Of a stretch of 64,000 nt of DNA, positions 56,893 to 64,000 are shown piece by piece. The notes under the pieces are model-generated. The model made no database searches. It worked only from the letters and a program-made list of their open reading frames with translations, and was not told where the DNA came from. Source of the DNA: Vreelandella azerica (GTDB lineage Bacteria; Pseudomonadota; Gammaproteobacteria; Pseudomonadales; Halomonadaceae); contig NZ_JABFHI010000003.1 of the NCBI RefSeq assembly GCF_013112225.1, positions 248,001-312,000 on the forward strand, written 5' to 3'. Position 1 is the first letter of the stretch, and each line of letters begins with the position of its first letter. The translations under genes were made by a program, and so were the position numbers.

Positions 56893-58326
56893 ATGAGCTT
56901 GCATCAGGATTTGATTGAACGTGACCGCAAGGTGACCTTCCACTCTTCTACCCACCTGCGTGATTTCGCCCACGGCGATGCGCCGGGCCGTGTTATCACC
57001 GGGGGTAAAGGCATCAATATCGTCGACAAGGATGGCCGTGAGTTCATCGATGGCTTTGCTGGCCTTTACTGCGTCAACATTGGCTATGGCCGCACCGAAG
57101 TCGCGGAAGCGATTTACAAGCAGGCGCTGGAAATTTCCTACTACCACACCTATGTAGGCCACTCCAACGAGCCGCAGATCGAGCTTTCCGAGCGCATCAT
57201 CAAGGCCGCTGGCATGAATATGTCCAAGGTCTATTACGGTATGTCCGGTTCTGATGCCAACGAAACCCAGCTCAAGATCGTACGTTACTACAACAACGTA
57301 CTGGGCCGTCCGCAGAAGAAGAAGGTCATCTCGCGGATGCGTGGCTACCACGGTTCCGGTATTGCCTCCGGCTCGCTGACTGGCTTGAAGGCGTTCCATG
57401 ACAAGTTTGACCTGCCGATTGACACCATTCGTCACACGGAAGCGCCTTATTACTATCACCGTGCGGCGGAGCAGCACGGTATGACCGAGCGTGAGTTCTC
57501 CTCGTTCTGCGCGGAAAAGCTCGAAGCCATGATTCTTGAAGAAGGCCCGGATACCGTTGCTGCCTTTATCGGCGAGCCAGTGCTCGGCACCGGTGGTATC
57601 GTGCCGCCGCCGGAAGGCTACTGGGAAGGTATTCAGGCAGTGTTGGCCAAGTACGATATTCTGCTGATTGCCGATGAAGTGGTCTGCGGCTTTGGCCGTA
57701 CCGGCTCCGAGTTCGGTAGCCACCACTACAACATGCAGCCGGATCTGATCACTATCGCCAAAGGCCTGACCAGCGCTTATCAGCCGCTGTCCGGGGTGAT
57801 TGTTGGCGATAAAGTCTGGAAAGTGCTGGAGCAGGGCACCGGCGAATTCGGCCCGTTCGGCCACGGTTGGACCTATTCCGGCCACGCCCTGGGCTGCGCC
57901 GCTGGCTTGGCCAATCTGGATATCATTGAGCGCGAGAACCTGGTGGGCAACGCCGCGGATACCGGCGCCTACTTCCAGCAGCAGCTCAAGGCGACTTTTG
58001 AGGGTCACCCCTTGATTGGTGATGTGCGCGGCGTTGGCCTGATGGCCGCATTGGAGTTCTCACCCGATGCCAAGCAGCGCCTGCACTTTGACCCGGCTCT
58101 GAAAGTCGGCCCACGGGTATCGGCAGCAGCACTGGAAGAAAACCTGATTGCGCGCGCCATGCCGCAGGGTGACATTCTCGGCTTTGCTCCGCCGCTGACC
58201 ATCAACCGCGCCGAAGTGGATGAAATGATCAGCCGCGCCAAGCGTGCCGTGGATAACGTCGCCGACGAACTGGTACGTTCCGGTGATCTGAGCAAAGGCG
58301 AGAAGGAAGAAGTGCTGGCGGTATAA
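56893..58326 (+). CDS. doeD: L-2,4-diaminobutyrate transaminase DoeD
   Basis: A 477-residue class III aminotransferase. It shows the PLP phosphate-binding MSGSDANETQLKIVRYYNN segment, ISRMRGYHGSGIASGSLTG, the Asp in LLIADEVVCGFGRTG and the PLP Lys in LITIAKGLTSAYQPLSGVIVG. It removes the 4-amino group of L-2,4-diaminobutyrate to give aspartate semialdehyde, the substrate of DoeC. A 118-base gap follows doeC, containing an imperfect hairpin (56797-56823) without a T run. Confidence 0.9.
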   Translation: MSLHQDLIERDRKVTFHSSTHLRDFAHGDAPGRVITGGKGINIVDKDGREFIDGFAGLYCVNIGYGRTEVAEAIYKQALEISYYHTYVGHSNEPQIELSERIIKAAGMNMSKVYYGMSGSDANETQLKIVRYYNNVLGRPQKKKVISRMRGYHGSGIASGSLTGLKAFHDKFDLPIDTIRHTEAPYYYHRAAEQHGMTEREFSSFCAEKLEAMILEEGPDTVAAFIGEPVLGTGGIVPPPEGYWEGIQAVLAKYDILLIADEVVCGFGRTGSEFGSHHYNMQPDLITIAKGLTSAYQPLSGVIVGDKVWKVLEQGTGEFGPFGHGWTYSGHALGCAAGLANLDIIERENLVGNAADTGAYFQQQLKATFEGHPLIGDVRGVGLMAALEFSPDAKQRLHFDPALKVGPRVSAAALEENLIARAMPQGDILGFAPPLTINRAEVDEMISRAKRAVDNVADELVRSGDLSKGEKEEVLAV

Positions 58327-58354
58327 GCCACACGTTTTCAGTCTTGTTTTCCTC

Positions 58355-58395
58355 AACGCCGCTACCTGGCATACCAGGCAGCGGCGTTGTTTTTT
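58355..58395 (+). terminator. Rho-independent terminator after doeD
   Basis: AACGCCGCTACCTGG (58355-58369) pairs with CCAGGCAGCGGCGTT (58374-58388), one mismatch, followed by GTTTTTT (58389-58395). It lies 28 bases after the doeD stop. Confidence 0.9.
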
Positions 58396-58482
58396 GGGTC
58401 GCTGGAGATTGTGCAGCGGGGGATGGTGTTATATCTATTAACTCAGGTAACGTGACAGCTCATAACAACAGGAGTGAAAAGT

Positions 58483-59158
58483 ATGCACCCCGTTATTGCC
58501 TTTGATGTGTACGGCACCCTGATTGACACCCAGGGTGTGACCGCCGAGCTTGAAAAGCGCCTGGGTGAGCCTGGTAAAGCCGTCGAATTTGCCCGCCGCT
58601 GGCGATAAACAGCTGGAGTACAGCTTTCGTCATACCCTGATGGGGCATTACCTGCCTTTTGGACAATGTACCCGCGAAGCGCTGATTTTTACCGACCGAG
58701 CATTACAGACAGGGCTGACAGATAATGATTACTACCACCTGATGGCCGTGTATGCCGAGCTGCCCGCCTTTCCCGACGCCGCGCCTGCCCTGCAAAGCCT
58801 GAAAGCGGCCGGTGTGCGCTGTGTGGCTTTTTCCAACGGCACCCGGGAGGCCGTCAGTCAGCTGCTTGAAAGTAGCGGCCTGGGTGAATTCATGGATGAC
58901 ATTATCAGCGTCGACGAAGTAAAACGCTTTAAACCCGACCCAGCGGTTTACACCCACCTGCGCACCCGGTTGGAATCCCGCCCTGAAAATACCTGGCTGA
59001 TTTCCAGCAACGCCTTTGACGTCATCGGGGCGACCCATGCCGGATTACGCAGCGCCTGGGTACGTCGCCATGCGGATGCGCCGTTCGACCCCTGGGGGAT
59101 TGAGCCGGATATGACAGTCATGGACTTGCAGGCGCTAACGGAACGTTTACTGGCATAG
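58483..59158 (+). CDS. Haloacid dehalogenase type II (HAD superfamily, frameshifted)
   Basis: About 225 residues. Starts MHPVIAFDVYGTLIDTQ with AGGAG upstream; FDVYGTLID holds the HAD nucleophile Asp. The frame stops at about 58608 (FARRWR then TAA) but continues in another frame (DKQLEYSFRHTLMGHY, VAFSNGTREAVSQLLESSGL, SVDEVKRFKPDPAVYTHL, SNAFDVIGATHAGLRSAWVRR). The join needs two added bases or one removed near 58605, unlike the single-base losses elsewhere. The motifs match L-2-haloacid dehalogenases, though the substrate may be another small acid. Confidence 0.82.
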
Positions 59159-59234
59159 GCCCTAGTGGTGTAGCCGAAACCGCAGCGGGCGAGTAAGCTG
59201 CCACTTCTTATTGATATCTATAAAGAGCGCTAAA

Positions 59235-59581
59235 ATGTCAAAAAAGATCTATTGTATTGCCAGTTTCAAACCCAAGCCCGGCAAGGAAGAAGCCGTATTC
59301 AAGGCGCTGCAGGCACTGGAACCTAACACCCGACGTGAAGATGCCTGCCTGCAGTACACTGTGACCCGCCAGATTGATAACCCCTTTGCCCAGGGCAGCA
59401 GCTACCCGATTGTCTTTCACGAAATCTGGGCCAGCCGAGAAGAATTTGAAGCGCACTGCCAGCGCAGCGAGATTCAGGACTTTTTGCCCGCCATGTGGAA
59501 GCCGAAGACGGTGATATTGAAGATGCCAATGTGTGTGTCTACACCGATGAACCCTGGAACTTTGACGCGCCCAAGGTCTGA
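59235..59581 (+). CDS. Antibiotic biosynthesis monooxygenase-domain protein (frameshifted)
   Basis: A small ABM-fold protein of about 115 residues. It starts MSKKIYCIASFKPKPGKEEAVFKALQ and has PIVFHEIWASREEFEAHCQRSEIQDF. One base is missing in the T5 run at 59481-59485; adding it gives DFFARHVEAEDGDIEDANVCVYTDEPWNF and a TGA at 59579. Members are heme- or quinone-type monooxygenases or stress proteins; the role here is unknown. It may be co-transcribed with the dehalogenase gene 76 bases upstream. Confidence 0.78.
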
Positions 59582-59630
59582 ACGGTAATAACACTAATGG
59601 AGCTGGGCTGAACCCGATACTGGTTAGGCT

Positions 59631-60854
59631 TCATTCATCAACAGCCGCACCCCACGCCGATGATGGTGCGGGATGGTCATAAGCAGCGTTACGAGCACGT
59701 CGTCTGGCCTGGGTACGCATTAGATAGATCAGGCCGCCGCCATAAAGTAGGCATAGCCCTACAAGTATGGCGACTTCGCGCCCCAGGCTGGCCAGTGGAG
59801 CGCCCAGCTGATTAAGTGCCAGAAACCCCTGGATGCCGGGCTTGGCCGGTATCAGCAGGGTCAGGTAGTCAAGCCAGGCCGGCAGGTTTTCAGCTGGCCA
59901 GGCAAAGCCGGCGGTAAATACGATGGGCAGTGAGGTTACCAGCACAATGACGGTCACCAGCTCTGGCCGGGGTAACAGGGCGCCCAGCCAGAGAGCAAAC
60001 AGGCAGGTGGTGGTAAAGAATAGCAGGCTGAACAGCAACAGCGCCCAGGGCGATGCCTGATGGGGTATGCCGTACAGCTGGAAGAAGAAACCAAAGTAAA
60101 GCATGGCAAACAGCAGGTAGATCAGCACAAAGGTCATCACCCTGAGGGGCAGCGCCAGATGTAACGGCGCTGCTGGCCTGCCAAGAAAGCGCCGGGCGCG
60201 ATCCTTGATGGTCACGCTGCCCGCCGCAATCAGTAACGTCTGGTGCAGAATCAATACAAATACCGCCGGAACAATATAGTTGACATAGCCGGAGGTCGGA
60301 TTAAAGGCCGGTTTGCTGATCAGTCGCACGGGCATGACCTGGCCGGGAATCTGCGCCGCACTTTCGCCCTTCATCAGGCTGGCGACTATCTGGGTTTCAA
60401 CGCTGAGCGTGGTCGCCGCCGTCAACAGGCCCTCGACCACGTTACCGTAAATCAGGAAATAGCTGGCATCTCCGGCAAAGGACAGGCTGGTCGGGCGGCC
60501 GCGATACACATCACGCTCGAAGTTGCTGGGAATCACCAGCAGGCCGTGTACCGCATTATTGGCCAGCAGGGCTTCAGCTTCCAGCATGCTGTCTGGCCGT
60601 GCCGCCACCCGGATCTGGGGCGTGGCATCTGCCATACGTATCAGTTTGCGCGCCAAATGGGTACGGTCGTGGTCGATGACGGCGATGGCCTGCTCGCCGG
60701 GTACGCTCTTCTGATACGGCAGCGGGTAAAGCACCGCATAGAATAATAGACCACCGACAATCACCAGCAGCACGGCGCGGTCGGTGAAGATATTGGCCAG
60801 TTCTGCCTGAAAGGCCTGCCAGAGAGCTTGTGGTGGAGTAGGCGCCCGTTTCAT
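59631..60854 (-). CDS. ABC-2 type exporter permease, subunit 2
   Basis: A 407-residue inner-membrane protein of the ABC-2 family (YhhJ/YbhR-like). One N-terminal helix (about 22-42) is followed by a periplasmic domain of about 130 residues (VAVIDHDRTHLARKLIRMADATPQI, LVIPSNFERDVYRG), then five to six helices. It overlaps the first permease gene by 4 bases. It is the last gene of the operon outer-membrane channel, HlyD, permease 1, permease 2. No ATPase gene is present in this part of the operon. Confidence 0.85.
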   Translation of the reverse strand: MKRAPTPPQALWQAFQAELANIFTDRAVLLVIVGGLLFYAVLYPLPYQKSVPGEQAIAVIDHDRTHLARKLIRMADATPQIRVAARPDSMLEAEALLANNAVHGLLVIPSNFERDVYRGRPTSLSFAGDASYFLIYGNVVEGLLTAATTLSVETQIVASLMKGESAAQIPGQVMPVRLISKPAFNPTSGYVNYIVPAVFVLILHQTLLIAAGSVTIKDRARRFLGRPAAPLHLALPLRVMTFVLIYLLFAMLYFGFFFQLYGIPHQASPWALLLFSLLFFTTTCLFALWLGALLPRPELVTVIVLVTSLPIVFTAGFAWPAENLPAWLDYLTLLIPAKPGIQGFLALNQLGAPLASLGREVAILVGLCLLYGGGLIYLMRTQARRRARNAAYDHPAPSSAWGAAVDE

Positions 60855-61999
60855 GACGGCACCTCTTCAGCAGGGTCTATCGCCATCTGTTGGGGTAGGG
60901 CAGGAATAGCCAGCGCCAGCGGAACCAGAAACACCAGCAAAGCGGCTAATGGCAGCGCCAGAGTCTGCAGGGAAGCGCCGTGATCCGCGACTGCTACCTG
61001 CAACTCCATATAGTGGGTTGACGGCATCAGATTGCCCCACCAGCGGGCCAGCATGTTCATGTCGCCACGCGGGAAGGTCATGCCCATAAAGGCAAAGGCC
61101 GGGGCGAGGTAGGCGGCACACAGACTCAGCGCCCGCACCTTGTTGGCCACCAGGGAGAGAATCAGCGTGGCCATGCTTTGCACCGCCATTACCATTAGCG
61201 CCATACCGGCCACCAGCCAGAGAATATTGCCTTCCGGCCGCCAACCGAGAAAGACTGAAAACATTCCCAGCATGATCAACCCCTGGAGCCAGAGGATCAG
61301 TGAAAGGGGTGCCATCAACTGCCAGAGGGCTCGGCTGCGCGCGGCAAAACCGGCTGGCAAGCTGGCCTGCTCCAGGCGCCAGGACAGCGTCAGTACAGTG
61401 GCCACCACAATCAGGATCTGCCAGAGCGCGGGCATGATAGAGGTCACCAGAAACAGCGCATAGCTCATGCCGGCATTGTAAAGCGCGGTGATCTGCGGGC
61501 GCACCGGCGCCGCTGCAGCGATGGCATCCGGCAGCGAGTAGCCGCGCCCTAAGCGCAATGCCACGCCTGCCTTAGCCGAAAAGCTGAAATTGGCCTGAGT
61601 CAACGCTGAGGCAATAAACTTGCCTGCCAGCAGGTACTGGCTGTTGTAGAAAGCCACGCTTTCCGGGCTGATCGAAAGACGCAGCTCGCGGCCAAATTCC
61701 GGCGGCACAATCACCAGCGCCAGAATATCACCGCGCTGCAACGCCGCTGAGCCCTCGTAAGCAGAAGGGTAAGGGTGATACAGCGCCAATGCGGGGCTGG
61801 CGTCCAGGTGGCGAAGATAGGCGCGTGATTCCGTGCTGTGGTCAAGATCCACCACGCCCACCGGCAGCGATTTAGGGGTGCCGGAGGCAAACAGGGCGAT
61901 AAACATCAGCGTCAGCAGCGGCGGTAACCACACCGCCAGCGCCAGTAACCAGGGTTGGCAGCGTAACGCCTGCCAGCCATCAAGTCGGATGGGCTTCAT
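60851..61999 (-). CDS. ABC-2 type exporter permease, subunit 1
   Basis: A 382-residue paralogue of the following permease. The N-terminal helix (about 18-38), periplasmic region (VGVVDLDHSTESRAYLRHLDASPALALY, LVIVPPEFGRELRLSISPE) and C-terminal helix cluster (about 185-370) are clear, with the family's TFPRGDMNMLARWWGNLMPSTHYMELQVAVAD. It overlaps hlyD and subunit 2 by 4 bases each. The pair would form a heterodimeric exporter channel. Confidence 0.86.
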   Translation of the reverse strand: MKPIRLDGWQALRCQPWLLALAVWLPPLLTLMFIALFASGTPKSLPVGVVDLDHSTESRAYLRHLDASPALALYHPYPSAYEGSAALQRGDILALVIVPPEFGRELRLSISPESVAFYNSQYLLAGKFIASALTQANFSFSAKAGVALRLGRGYSLPDAIAAAAPVRPQITALYNAGMSYALFLVTSIMPALWQILIVVATVLTLSWRLEQASLPAGFAARSRALWQLMAPLSLILWLQGLIMLGMFSVFLGWRPEGNILWLVAGMALMVMAVQSMATLILSLVANKVRALSLCAAYLAPAFAFMGMTFPRGDMNMLARWWGNLMPSTHYMELQVAVADHGASLQTLALPLAALLVFLVPLALAIPALPQQMAIDPAEEVPS

Positions 62000-62997
62000 C
62001 CGTCAGCTTCCGGCAGCTCTAACAGCAGGCTCATGCCTGCGCGCAAGCCGTCCACAGGCTCGAGCGGGTGCATTTCCACCTCAAAGGTGCGCATATCAAA
62101 CCCACGCCCCGGCACGGTGGCCCGCCAGGTGGCGTAATCTCCCAGAGCGGCGATATGGCGAACTTCAAAGCGGGCCTGCCGGTCAAGGGCGGGAATATAC
62201 AGGGCAAATTCAGCGCCCTCCTGAAAGCGCTGTAACAAGTCTTCGCGCACATGGAACAGCCCCCAGGCTTCTTCCAGGTCTGTAATCATCACCACGGGAA
62301 AGCCCTGGGGCACCAGTTCGCCGCTGTTCAGCAGCACATTGCTGACGACCCCGGCGTGATGGGCATAGCCTTTAGTGTCTTCCAGCAGCTCATTGATTTC
62401 ATCGCGCAGACTGGTGGTGATCTCTGTGCCTGCCTGAGTGGCGGTTCGCGCTTCTTCACGGGGGCCGGCTTCGGCCAGACGCAGAATTTCACCGGCGGTG
62501 ATGCGGGTCTGCTCGGCCACACGCAGCAGGGTGAAGCTTTCATCCAGACGCTGGCGAGCCACTACGCCTTCTTCTACCAGTACCCGTAGGCGCTCATAGG
62601 TGGTGCGCGCCATGGCTTCGGCGCTCCTGGCTTTTTCGAACTCACTGCGGGCAGCAGCGATCTTTTCTTCACGGGTGCCGCCTTCCACCGCCTGGGCAAT
62701 CGAGCGGCTGATGGTGTCCAGGGCATCCACCTGGGTCAGCTTGGCTTCAAGCTCCGGGCTATCAATCCGAAACACCACATCGCCAACCTGAACGCGGTCG
62801 CCACGGCGCACCTCTATCTCGGCCAGCCGCCCCGGTACCTTGGAGCCAACCATATACTGGTGAGCTTCCACCTGCCCCTGCAGGCGCAAAGGTGGAGAAC
62901 TATAAGTGCGCCAGAACACCACGGCTACCGTGACAGCGACAATCGCCAGTACAGCCAGAATAAGCAGTCTGCGCGGGGTTACTGAACGTTGGGTCAC
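61996..62997 (-). CDS. HlyD family periplasmic adaptor (membrane fusion protein)
   Basis: A 333-residue adaptor of the YbhG/HlyD type. A membrane anchor (about 10-28) precedes the lipoyl half RLQGQVEAHQYMVGSKVPGRLAEIEVRRGDRVQVGDVVFRIDSPEL. A coiled coil with EEKIAAARSEFEKARSAEAMARTTYERLR follows, then the second lipoyl half and beta domain (HHAGVVSNVLLNSGELVPQGFPVVMITDLEEAW). It connects the ABC-2 permeases to the outer-membrane channel encoded upstream, overlapping both neighbours by 4 bases. Confidence 0.9.
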   Translation of the reverse strand: MTQRSVTPRRLLILAVLAIVAVTVAVVFWRTYSSPPLRLQGQVEAHQYMVGSKVPGRLAEIEVRRGDRVQVGDVVFRIDSPELEAKLTQVDALDTISRSIAQAVEGGTREEKIAAARSEFEKARSAEAMARTTYERLRVLVEEGVVARQRLDESFTLLRVAEQTRITAGEILRLAEAGPREEARTATQAGTEITTSLRDEINELLEDTKGYAHHAGVVSNVLLNSGELVPQGFPVVMITDLEEAWGLFHVREDLLQRFQEGAEFALYIPALDRQARFEVRHIAALGDYATWRATVPGRGFDMRTFEVEMHPLEPVDGLRAGMSLLLELPEADG

Positions 62998-64000
62998 GGA
63001 ATCTGATCTCCTTCATTGAGATAGGTGAAAAACGCATCCTGCTGGCCGGAAAGGTTCAAAAGGCGGGCAAAGGAGAGGACAAACCGGAACGCGGCGGCAT
63101 CGCGACGGGTATGGGTGGTCGAGAGAAAGGTCTGGGCATCAATTACATCGAGCGCGCGCCCCAGGCCTTCTGAAAATGCCAGTTGCTGCAGGCGCAGGCT
63201 TTCTTTCGCCAGATTGACGGTGCTGGCCAGATCCTGATACTCCGCCAATGCCTGATGGGCCTCGCGGTACTGCTGATCCAGCAGCAGCCCGAGCTTGCGC
63301 GCTGCGCCGCGTTGGCGGTAGCCCAACTCGGAAACTGTGCTGACCGCTGCCTGAAGCTTGCCGCTGCGGCCACTGCGGTCAAGTAACGGCATGCGAACTC
63401 CCACACCGACCAACCAGTCGGGGGTCAGGTCGCTGGCCAATGAGTCGTTTTCGTACAGGTTAACGCTACCGTAGACAAATACATCCGGTTGGTACTCACT
63501 GCGCCGAGCGTCTACCACGCTTTCGGCCTGTGCCTGGGTGGTAGCCAGCAGGCGCAGAACGGGATGGTCGGCAAGCCCTGCCTGAAAGTGCTCAATGGGC
63601 GGCAGTGATTCCAGAGTGAACAGCAGCGATGCAGGTGAGGGTGACGATGTACCCTGGTAATGAACCAATGAGCCAAGCGCCTGTTGAGCGCTATCCCGCT
63701 GTTCCTGCACGGCACGGGTGGTGATGCGTGAACGGTCGTAAGCGGCTTCGGCGGCCAGGCGTTCAACCCGGGCAATCTGGTACTGGTTTTCCAGCGAACG
63801 GGCGGAGCGGAAGTGCTGGCCAAGGGTTTCTTCCGCCTGCTGCTGGGTGGCCAGTGCCCGCTGGGCCATCACCAGGCCGTAATACACGCTGACCAGCTCG
63901 ATAAAGCGTTCACGATAAATCTCTTCAAGCAGCAGGTCGGCTTTGCGTTCTTCCAGGCTCAGTAAATCCCTGGCGGCGGTAATCTTACCGCCGGTATAAA
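62994..64000 (-). CDS. TolC-family outer membrane efflux protein, C-terminal part
   Basis: The frame stays open from 62994 to the window edge (YTGGKITAARDLLSLEERKADLLLEEIYRERFIELV...), so the gene's start lies beyond the window. The visible 335 residues have the long coiled-coil helices and repeat features of TolC-type channels (ADHPVLRLLATTQAQAESVVDARRSEYQPDVFVYGSVNLYEND, VGVGVRMPLLDRSGR). It provides the outer-membrane exit for the HlyD-ABC exporter. An internal ATG at 63887 is not the true start. Confidence 0.87.
   Translation of the reverse strand, partial: YTGGKITAARDLLSLEERKADLLLEEIYRERFIELVSVYYGLVMAQRALATQQQAEETLGQHFRSARSLENQYQIARVERLAAEAAYDRSRITTRAVQEQRDSAQQALGSLVHYQGTSSPSPASLLFTLESLPPIEHFQAGLADHPVLRLLATTQAQAESVVDARRSEYQPDVFVYGSVNLYENDSLASDLTPDWLVGVGVRMPLLDRSGRSGKLQAAVSTVSELGYRQRGAARKLGLLLDQQYREAHQALAEYQDLASTVNLAKESLRLQQLAFSEGLGRALDVIDAQTFLSTTHTRRDAAAFRFVLSFARLLNLSGQQDAFFTYLNEGDQIP

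Noticed and set aside
56854..58008. A 384-codon open frame on the - strand opposite doeD.
   Set aside because: Antisense shadow of a highly conserved aminotransferase; no signal, domain or ribosome binding site of its own.

Overview
The window looks like chromosomal DNA of a halophilic gammaproteobacterium of the Halomonas type. The reasons are a complete ectoine-degradation gene set (doeA, doeB, doeX, doeC, doeD), a choline/betaine-type BCCT carrier, two TRAP transporters (one with a universal stress protein) and moderately high GC. No rRNA, tRNA, CRISPR array or prophage was seen.

Layout. 1-1194: tail of an ABC ATPase and a DUF192 protein. 1284-4148: a DctPQM TRAP system. 4250-9194: a small DUF2798 protein, then a TAXI-type TRAP system with a fused permease and a UspA protein. 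9465-17929: a DUF2189 membrane protein, then a tight signalling operon (periplasmic molybdopterin-domain protein, hybrid kinase with Hpt, FIST/NosP-like sensor, NahK/ErcS'-like kinase) facing a LuxR-type regulator and an ExaC-like aldehyde dehydrogenase. 18105-20155: BCCT carrier with a BetI-like box. 20362-28382: Spy-like chaperone, lipoprotein hydrolase and an RND efflux operon with its own two-component system (BaeSR-like arrangement). 28605-38230: accessory island. 38400-45383: OsmC-YcaO protein, ParDE-like pair, transporter-like membrane proteins, DUF3108 protein, GhrA-like dehydrogenase. 45605-59581: ectoine catabolism with an unusual block (nitrilase, ATP-grasp, C45 acyltransferase, large PLP decarboxylase) between doeX and doeC. 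59631-64000: ABC-2 permeases, HlyD and TolC-like exporter.

The island is the most interesting part. It holds two attC-like integron recombination sites (29807-29890 and 35489-35548). Between them lies a two-gene module: an SMC/Rad50-like ABC ATPase of the AAA_13 (PrrC/RloC-like) group and a TIR-domain protein with a WxxxE motif. The ATPase gene is broken by an IS630-family element inserted exactly in the Walker A codons and by an IS30-family element after the H-loop. Removing each element with one target duplication restores the frame. A second, inverted IS630 copy splits a 40-codon cassette ORF. Next come a Fic protein with two matching operator-like repeats and a HigBA pair flanked by two 107-bp direct repeats.

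At least eleven otherwise intact genes carry single-base deletions, nearly all in homopolymer runs (G5, C5, T5, A6 and similar). This pattern points to sequencing or assembly error rather than gene decay, so those genes are annotated here as one locus each. All family names rest on reading the sequence; no database search was run.
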